8,342 nt of DNA from G039029935 sp039029935. Its GTDB lineage: Bacteria > Chloroflexota > Anaerolineae > Caldilineales > Caldilineaceae. The notes under the pieces were generated by a model, which saw only the letters and a program-made list of their open reading frames with translations, was not told the DNA's origin and made no database searches. The first letter of the stretch is position 1, and each line of letters starts with the position of its first letter. Shown here piece after piece: positions 1-5,277 of this stretch. The position numbers and the translations under genes were made by a program. The DNA is taken from positions 1 to 8,342 of the forward strand of contig JBCCFC010000587.1 of the NCBI GenBank assembly GCA_039029935.1, written 5' to 3'.

Positions 1-19
1 CCCCGCACTCTGGGTCCCG

Positions 20-51
20 CTTACATCTAAATATTGAGTTAGGTTTACTTA
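20..51. repeat. Motif block upstream of gene 1, similar to the right arm of the downstream palindrome
   Basis: CTTAC, CTAAA and GGTTTACTTA occur here in the same order and almost the same spacing as at 8304-8336; by hand alignment about 25 of 33 columns agree. GGTTTACTTAGCAT (42-55) is also the exact reverse complement of 8222-8235. The block may be the end of another copy of the element found after the second gene, or a shared regulatory site. The window starts too close to tell. I could not place a convincing -35/-10 pair in this leader. Confidence 0.4.
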
Positions 52-87
52 GCATAATTTCACACCAATCAAGTTTGCACTTGTAAG

Positions 88-93
88 AAAGGA
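88..93 (+). promoter_or_regulatory. Ribosome binding site of the SdrD-repeat protein gene
   Basis: AAAGGA lies 6 bases before the ATG at 100, a normal spacing. The encoded protein then begins directly with a signal peptide, so this site and start agree with each other. Confidence 0.7.
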
Positions 94-99
94 TTTTGT

Positions 100-3000
100 A
101 TGCAACAGCAAGCAAAAATTAGCCAAGCATGGAGGCGAGGGTTGGCAGCGATGCTCCTCGTCACCCTGTTTGCACTCACGTTGTCAATGGGGGCAACCCC
201 CTTTGCACAGGCGGAGACCCCAGATAGCCCTGCACAGAACGATGAAGTCACCTTTGGCTTCATCCAAGACGCCAACGACCCGCTCGACATCACGGCGGTG
301 GCGTATCCAAATTATGACTCGAATAATGTCACAATCTCGACAGCACAGTTCACCTTTTTGCTGCCAGAGGGAACCGTGACCAACCCAGCCGTGCCAGATG
401 CACCGACGGCGGGCAGTTTAACCAACATCAACGGCATCTGGAATGTACTCAAGCTGACACCAGCGGTCTGGGGCAACATCGGGCAGAACGCAGCGGATTT
501 GCAGGGCTACGACCTCTATCAGGTCACGCTGCAAAACTCGCCCAGCGTCACAGCCAGCAATGGCAACTCGATTGAACTGTTCTCTTTCCAGCTTGCGGAT
601 GAATGTACACAGAGCGATGTCCGCGTACTGACCAATGATGAGGCCATTCAACAGGCCGTTGTCAGCACCTTTGGCAATGTCAATAATCAGATGTCGATGA
701 GCATTGACGATGCCGCTGCCGCCGACCTCTATGCTGGCAATAATCCGGCCACAGCCGTGATCCCCTGTGCCGCAGCACCGGACGCACAACCACAGCAGTC
801 TGCGTTAGAGATTGCCTATGGTTTTGCCAAGGATGCCAACGACCCGCTTCTGGTCACAGCGGTCGCCATCCCTGATTTCACATCCAACAATGTGACCATT
901 TCAACAGCGCAGTTCAGTCTCTTCTTGCCCGCAGGAACCGTGACCAATCCTGCAATTCCAGACACACCAACCACAGGGCAGTTTACCGACATCAATGGTA
1001 TCTGGACGGTCCTCAAGTTGACCCCAAGTGCATGGGGCGGTGTCGGCCAAAATGCAGCCGACTTGCAGGAACTGGACCTCTATCAGGTGACATTACAAAA
1101 CTCACCACAGGTGAGCACTGTCGATGGTCAGCCGATTCCACTCTTCTCGTTCCGTCTACCGGCTGATTGTGAGGGTGGTGCGGTCCGTGTTCTCAACAAT
1201 GATGAGAGCATTCAACAGGCCGTCGTGAGCATCTTTGGCAATGCCAACAACCAGATGTCCATGAGTGTGGATGATGCACCTGCAGCCGATCTCTATAAGG
1301 AAAATGACACACTATCAGGTACATGTACCTGTCCATTGGAAGAACTCCCCGTCCTCAACACCATCAGCGGTGTGGTCTTTGATGACATGGATGAGGATAG
1401 TGTCAACGATGGTGTGGACCAAGGCGTCCCGAATGTCACGGTCAACCTACTGGACAGCGGTAACAGCGTGATTGCGACCGACACAACCAATGCTGCTGGC
1501 GGTTATGGCTTTGATGATGTCGCCGCCGGAACATACATGGTGCAGGTCGTTGCGCCCACTGGCGAGACCTTTAGTCCACAGGGCAGTGATAGTGATGTCG
1601 ATAACGCGGGTGTCTCAAATGCACTTACTGTGACAGAAGATGAAGATGTTGTGATTGACGCGGGACTTATCCCCGAAGGCACACGTTCATTCACCTTTAA
1701 GATGCTGATTGAAGACGAGGATGCGGACACGGTTGGTGATGCGGTACAGACCAGTGAAGGCACACCGCTCAACATCAGCTATGAAGTCGTCAACACAGGC
1801 GACCAGCCCATCCAGTGGACAACACTCAGCGATGATGTCTTTGGCAATTTGACCAACACCTGTAGCTTGCCAACGGTCATCCCGGTTGCTGGTAGTGCCA
1901 CCTGCACCATCGTGCGCACTGCACAGGATGCACCATCGGGTACACAGAATACAGCCACTGCCACTATTTTCAACACAGGCACAGAGCAGGATTCATCGTG
2001 GTACATCACCAATCCTGACAACGCCACCTTGATGGGGCGCGTCTTTAACGATGTCTTGCAGGATGGTACCCAAGACGACATTGATCCCGGCATTTCAGGT
2101 ATCCAGATTCGTCTGCTCGACTTGGTGGGTGAAGAAGTCGCCGCAACCGTTTCGGCGTCAGACAACCCAAGCACACCAGCCGACGAAACCGGCACCTATC
2201 AGTTCACAGGTGTGACACCAGACCAAGGCTATCGCATCGAGTTTGTCGTACCCAACCCAGACAGCTACATCACGCTCAAGGATGAAGGCAACGACGACAC
2301 CATTGACAGCGATGCCAACCCCACCAGCGGTCGCACGGATATCGTCAGCGTGAGCGCAGGGCAAACGCTGAGTAACATTGATGCCGGACTCTATGACTTC
2401 TTGCAGAGCAAACCTGCCACGTTGGGTGATAAAGTGTGGGAGGATTTGGATGGCGATGGCGTTCAAGACGCGGGTGAACCTGGTGTACCCAATGCAACAG
2501 TGCAGTTGCTCACACCAAGCGGCACGCTACTGGAAACCACCACGACCGACGCCAATGGCATGTATCTCTTCACAGGCTTGGTTCCCGACAGCTACAAAGT
2601 ACGCTTTGTCTTGCCAAGTGGTTTTGACACCTTCACCGACCAAGATACGGGGATTGATGAAACAGCCGATAGCGATTCTGATCCAGCAGCGGGTCCAACA
2701 CAGGGCGAGACAGGCATCATTGTCCTCGGACTCTCTGAGGTCAATTTGGATGTTGATGCGGGTGTGGTCGCATTGGTCAGCGTTGGTAATTTTGTGTGGG
2801 AAGACTTGAACGCAGACGGGATTCAGGATGCAGGCGAACCCGGTGTGCAGGGTGTCGATGTTGAGTTGTACGAAGTCGGCAACAACACGCCTATCGCCAG
2901 CACAACGACCGACAGCAACGGCCTTTACGAATTCACAGGACTGCAACCGGGCGAATACTATGTTGTCTTTGAGCAGCCAGCAGGCTACGAATTCACCGAC

Positions 3001-4965
3001 CGTGATGCGGGCAGCGATGATACTGTTGACAGCGATGCCAACCCCAACTCTGGCGCAGACTTTGGCGCAACTGATTCAGTGGTGATTCCATCGGGTACAG
3101 ATAATGACACATTGGATGCGGGTTTGATTCGCCCCGGTTCGATTGGTGATACCGTGTGGCTGGATGAAGACAACGATGGCATTCAGGACCCAGGCGAAGA
3201 GGGTGTCCCCAATGTCACGGTCAACCTGCTCGATGAAAATGGCAACGAGATTGCAACCACCACAACCGACGCCAATGGCAACTACAACTTCCCTGTCCTG
3301 CCTGGCACATACATGGTCGAGTTTGAAGCACCAAACGGCACTGTGTTGAGTCCACAGGATCAGGGGAGCAATGATGCGACGGACAGTGACCCAGACCCAA
3401 CCACAGGACGCACAGACCCAGTGACCGTTGAATCTGGTGAGGATATTGATGATGTGGATGCGGGCATTGTTGAGCTTGGCACAATTGGTGATTTCATCTG
3501 GAGCGACAGCAACGGCGATGGCATCCAAGACGCCAATGAGCCGGGCATTGATGATATATTCGTGACGCTCTTTGATGGGGATGGCAACGAACTTGAAACC
3601 ACCACAACCGACAACGGTGGTCAATATCTCTTTGATGAATTACCAGCGGGTGACTACCAAGTGGTTGTGAGCGTACCACCGGGATTTGTGGTCAGTCCAC
3701 AGGACCAAGGTGGTGATGATACCGTCGATAGTGACATCAACTCCTCTGGTGCAACGGATGTCTTCCCACTGGCACTCGGTGAAGATAATCCAGATGTGGA
3801 TGCGGGGTTGACACCAGAATCACGCGGCATCGTAGTTGAAAAATCTACCAATGGCGAAGATGCGGACAACGCACCGGGACCAGCGATTGCGGTTGGCGAC
3901 ACTGTGACATGGGTCTATGTTGTCACCAATGTCGGTAATGTCAACTTAGAAAATATCACGGTTGAGGATGATCAAGAGGGGATCATCACAGGGTTCTGTC
4001 CAGCCGATAAAGTGGCGTTCTTGGCGGTTGGTGATTCCTTCACCTGTACCGTCACAGGCACAGCCACAGAGGGACAATATCGCAACGAGGTCACAGTCGA
4101 AGGCTTTGTCGAGAACCTCTCTGGTGAGACTGTTAGCGACACCGACCCAAGCCACTACACAGGTATCAGCGCAGACCTAAGCATTGAAAAGACCGACAGT
4201 GCCGATCCGATTGATGCGGGTGACTCGCTCTTTTACACCTTTGTCTATAGCAATGCCGGACCATCCGATGCGGTCAACGTGGTCATCGAAGACACGTTAC
4301 CAGATGGCATTCTCTTCAATGAGATGGTCAGCGAAGCCCCAGCCATCGGTACACCTACGCCCATCTGGGCACCGGGTCAACCACTGACATTGCGCTGGAC
4401 GATTCCATTCTTGGCTGCTGGCGCATCCGGTGAATTTGTCATCCATGTGGACACCGACCCCAGCTTGGCAGGTGCAACCATCGAGAATACCGTCACCATC
4501 GACAGTGACACACCGGACACCAACCCAGACAACAATGAGGACACCGAGCCAACCGACTTCCGTATCGGTGGTGTGGGCAACCCAACAGCGATTGAGTTGT
4601 TGAGCTTCACCACGCATGAGTTACCAGATGGCAGCACAGTCGTCCGCTGGGTGACGGGAGCGGAAATCAACACGCAAAGCTTTGACCTCTATCGTGTGAC
4701 GGGTGAGGCAACCAGCTTTGATGAAAGTGCCGCAGCGCATGTCACCGAAGGCGTTGAGATTGCGGGTGAAAGCGTCTTTGGTGGTGAATATACCTTCATC
4801 GACAACAGCACCGTTCCAGGGGTTACATATACCTACTGGTTGGTCGAAACCGAAATCAGCGGTTTGGTCAACACCTATGGACCTGCTGGCGGTTCGGTTG
4901 GCATTGGTAGCACACTGAATCAGCCGGATAGCTTCTCGATTTTCTTGCCTGTTGTACAGCGATAG
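100..4965 (+). CDS. Secreted SdrD B-like / DUF11 repeat adhesin-type protein (1621 aa)
   Basis: Residues 1-38 form a signal peptide: basic start with WRR, hydrophobic core, and likely cleavage after AQA38. Next are two copies of an unrecognised module (about 48-223 and 236-411), each with a spaced Cys pair (C169/C223; C357/C409 or C411). SdrD B-type repeats follow at about 422-523, 642-764, 773-889, 893-1009, 1013-1123 and 1127-1237; most carry acidic DxxxDGxQDxGEPG loops, a TTTTD..G.Y.F segment and a DAGL end. DUF7507/DUF11-like domains lie at 528-638 and 1242-1357, a DUF11 domain at 1358-1483 (SNAGPSDAVNVVIEDTLP), and an Fn3-like domain at 1495-1602 (IELLSFTT, VRWVTGAEIN, YWLVET). The C-terminus is FSIFLPVVQR. 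B repeats of staphylococcal Sdr proteins bind calcium and act as rigid spacers, so a fibre or adhesin role is likely but inferred. I see no catalytic motif, LPXTG or transmembrane anchor, so attachment is unknown. The gene is intact, in one frame, and has a good ribosome binding site. Confidence 0.9.
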   Translation: MQQQAKISQAWRRGLAAMLLVTLFALTLSMGATPFAQAETPDSPAQNDEVTFGFIQDANDPLDITAVAYPNYDSNNVTISTAQFTFLLPEGTVTNPAVPDAPTAGSLTNINGIWNVLKLTPAVWGNIGQNAADLQGYDLYQVTLQNSPSVTASNGNSIELFSFQLADECTQSDVRVLTNDEAIQQAVVSTFGNVNNQMSMSIDDAAAADLYAGNNPATAVIPCAAAPDAQPQQSALEIAYGFAKDANDPLLVTAVAIPDFTSNNVTISTAQFSLFLPAGTVTNPAIPDTPTTGQFTDINGIWTVLKLTPSAWGGVGQNAADLQELDLYQVTLQNSPQVSTVDGQPIPLFSFRLPADCEGGAVRVLNNDESIQQAVVSIFGNANNQMSMSVDDAPAADLYKENDTLSGTCTCPLEELPVLNTISGVVFDDMDEDSVNDGVDQGVPNVTVNLLDSGNSVIATDTTNAAGGYGFDDVAAGTYMVQVVAPTGETFSPQGSDSDVDNAGVSNALTVTEDEDVVIDAGLIPEGTRSFTFKMLIEDEDADTVGDAVQTSEGTPLNISYEVVNTGDQPIQWTTLSDDVFGNLTNTCSLPTVIPVAGSATCTIVRTAQDAPSGTQNTATATIFNTGTEQDSSWYITNPDNATLMGRVFNDVLQDGTQDDIDPGISGIQIRLLDLVGEEVAATVSASDNPSTPADETGTYQFTGVTPDQGYRIEFVVPNPDSYITLKDEGNDDTIDSDANPTSGRTDIVSVSAGQTLSNIDAGLYDFLQSKPATLGDKVWEDLDGDGVQDAGEPGVPNATVQLLTPSGTLLETTTTDANGMYLFTGLVPDSYKVRFVLPSGFDTFTDQDTGIDETADSDSDPAAGPTQGETGIIVLGLSEVNLDVDAGVVALVSVGNFVWEDLNADGIQDAGEPGVQGVDVELYEVGNNTPIASTTTDSNGLYEFTGLQPGEYYVVFEQPAGYEFTDRDAGSDDTVDSDANPNSGADFGATDSVVIPSGTDNDTLDAGLIRPGSIGDTVWLDEDNDGIQDPGEEGVPNVTVNLLDENGNEIATTTTDANGNYNFPVLPGTYMVEFEAPNGTVLSPQDQGSNDATDSDPDPTTGRTDPVTVESGEDIDDVDAGIVELGTIGDFIWSDSNGDGIQDANEPGIDDIFVTLFDGDGNELETTTTDNGGQYLFDELPAGDYQVVVSVPPGFVVSPQDQGGDDTVDSDINSSGATDVFPLALGEDNPDVDAGLTPESRGIVVEKSTNGEDADNAPGPAIAVGDTVTWVYVVTNVGNVNLENITVEDDQEGIITGFCPADKVAFLAVGDSFTCTVTGTATEGQYRNEVTVEGFVENLSGETVSDTDPSHYTGISADLSIEKTDSADPIDAGDSLFYTFVYSNAGPSDAVNVVIEDTLPDGILFNEMVSEAPAIGTPTPIWAPGQPLTLRWTIPFLAAGASGEFVIHVDTDPSLAGATIENTVTIDSDTPDTNPDNNEDTEPTDFRIGGVGNPTAIELLSFTTHELPDGSTVVRWVTGAEINTQSFDLYRVTGEATSFDESAAAHVTEGVEIAGESVFGGEYTFIDNSTVPGVTYTYWLVETEISGLVNTYGPAGGSVGIGSTLNQPDSFSIFLPVVQR
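241..1332 (+). repeat. Duplicated N-terminal module, period 564 bp (188 aa)
   Basis: Two diverged in-frame copies (241-768 and 805-1332) encode the same pattern: GF..DANDPL, SNNVTISTAQF, LP.GTVTNPA.PD.PT, NINGIW or DINGIW, GQNAADLQ, DLYQVTLQNSP, then a Cys, VRVL.NDE.IQQAVVS.FGN.NNQMSMS.DDA.AADLY and a second Cys. I do not recognise the family. The beta-rich pattern with an ISTAQF.LFLP strand is loosely like a cohesin-type beta sandwich, a weak impression only. The Cys pair is conserved in both copies and suits a disulfide in an exported domain. Confidence 0.85.
2023..3810 (+). repeat. Five consecutive SdrD B-type repeats
   Basis: Repeats at about 2023-2391, 2416-2766, 2776-3126, 3136-3468 and 3478-3810, each about 111-123 residues, run almost head to tail. 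The last four begin with G[DN]..W.D.[ND].DG[IV]QD and all five end with DAGL, DAGV or DAGI. An isolated sixth copy lies at 1363-1668. Acidic loops such as DLDGDGVQD and DSNGDGIQD, plus the DDT.DSD segment, are candidate calcium sites. The repeats are clearly diverged, so the array is not freshly expanded. Confidence 0.85.
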
Positions 4966-4980
4966 CACAATTGCGATTAG

Positions 4981-5047
4981 GACCTTCGGGCAATGGGTAC
5001 AAACTCACTGCGTCTCAACGAAACTCAATGCCCACCCCCCGAAGGTC
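4981..5047. terminator. Terminator-like inverted repeat after gene 1
   Basis: GACCTTCGGG (4981-4990) is the exact reverse complement of 5038-5047, and the stem begins 16 bases after the TAG of the first gene. The 47-base loop is long and contains a second partial pairing (4988-4995 with 5026-5033, one mismatch). No T-run follows the right arm, so this is not a classical intrinsic terminator. It may still be a 3' end stabiliser or a factor-assisted stop. Confidence 0.35.
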
Positions 5048-5111
5048 TACCCCCATCTCGAAGCTCACATTATGACCATTCTAGCCCTGACAATCTCATG
5101 AATTCTTGTAA

Positions 5112-5246
5112 GGCCATTCCACAAAATAAAATGCCAGGTAGGGGCATGAGGTGCGGTGGGTTTAAAGGTTAGCTTACTCTGGCAAATACGCCGCCGCACC
5201 TCATGCCCCTACGATTCGTGTGGATGATTATTTTTGTGGAATGGCC
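5112..5246. repeat. Nested palindromic (MITE-like) element between the two genes
   Basis: The outer arms are a perfect 15-bp inverted repeat: GGCCATTCCACAAAA (5112-5126) against 5232-5246. Inside it, a perfect 19-bp inverted repeat, GTAGGGGCATGAGGTGCGG (5138-5156) against 5194-5212, extends to 22 bp through one G-T pair (5138-5159 with 5191-5212) around a 31-base loop. It has no coding capacity. GTAGGGGC...GCCCCTAC palindromes resemble dispersed repeats I recall from Chloroflexota and cyanobacteria, but I could not search. GTAAG lies at both outer edges (5108-5112 and 5250-5254), too short and too irregularly placed to call a target duplication. The element ends 31 bases before the ATG of gene 2, so it is probably in or next to that gene's leader. 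The rest of the gap (5048-5111) shows nothing recognisable. Confidence 0.75.
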
Positions 5247-5264
5247 GAAGTAAGACCTTTTTTT

Positions 5265-5269
5265 GGAGG
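5265..5269 (+). promoter_or_regulatory. Strong Shine-Dalgarno site that fixes the start of gene 2 at ATG 5278
   Basis: GGAGG followed by T lies 8 bases before ATG 5278 and directly after a T7 run (5258-5264). The open frame extends upstream to a TTG at 5263, but that codon overlaps the Shine-Dalgarno sequence and has no ribosome site of its own. Starting at 5278 also gives a textbook signal peptide beginning MSKKK. Confidence 0.85.
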
Positions 5270-5277
5270 TATTTTTG

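Noticed and set aside
34..58. Promoter for gene 1 with TTGAGT (34-39) and CATAAT (53-58).
   Set aside because: The spacer is 13 bases, too short for a sigma-70 type promoter, and no other pair fits better.
2378..2809. Plus-strand alternative frame (143 codons) within gene 1.
   Set aside because: It overlaps the real frame, which carries clear SdrD-type repeats; the alternative translation is rich in Met, Arg and Ser without recognisable domains.
3076..3624. Long minus-strand open frame (182 codons) opposite the SdrD repeats, with several other antisense frames.
   Set aside because: They lie wholly inside gene 1, have repeat-derived low-complexity composition and no domain signatures or ribosome sites. 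They are shadows of the repetitive coding strand.
1363..3810. CRISPR or satellite-like tandem DNA repeat.
   Set aside because: The repetition is protein-level, about 111-123 residues per unit with diverged DNA, and fully explained by SdrD B-type domains.
4981..5047. Classical intrinsic terminator.
   Set aside because: The stem is good but the loop is 47 bases and no T-run follows, so it is listed only as terminator-like at low confidence.
5106..5132. Promoter for gene 2 with TTGTAA (5106-5111) and TAAAAT (5127-5132).
   Set aside because: The spacer is only 15 bases, the -35 matches 4 of 6, and both boxes overlap the palindrome arm. This is too weak to annotate.
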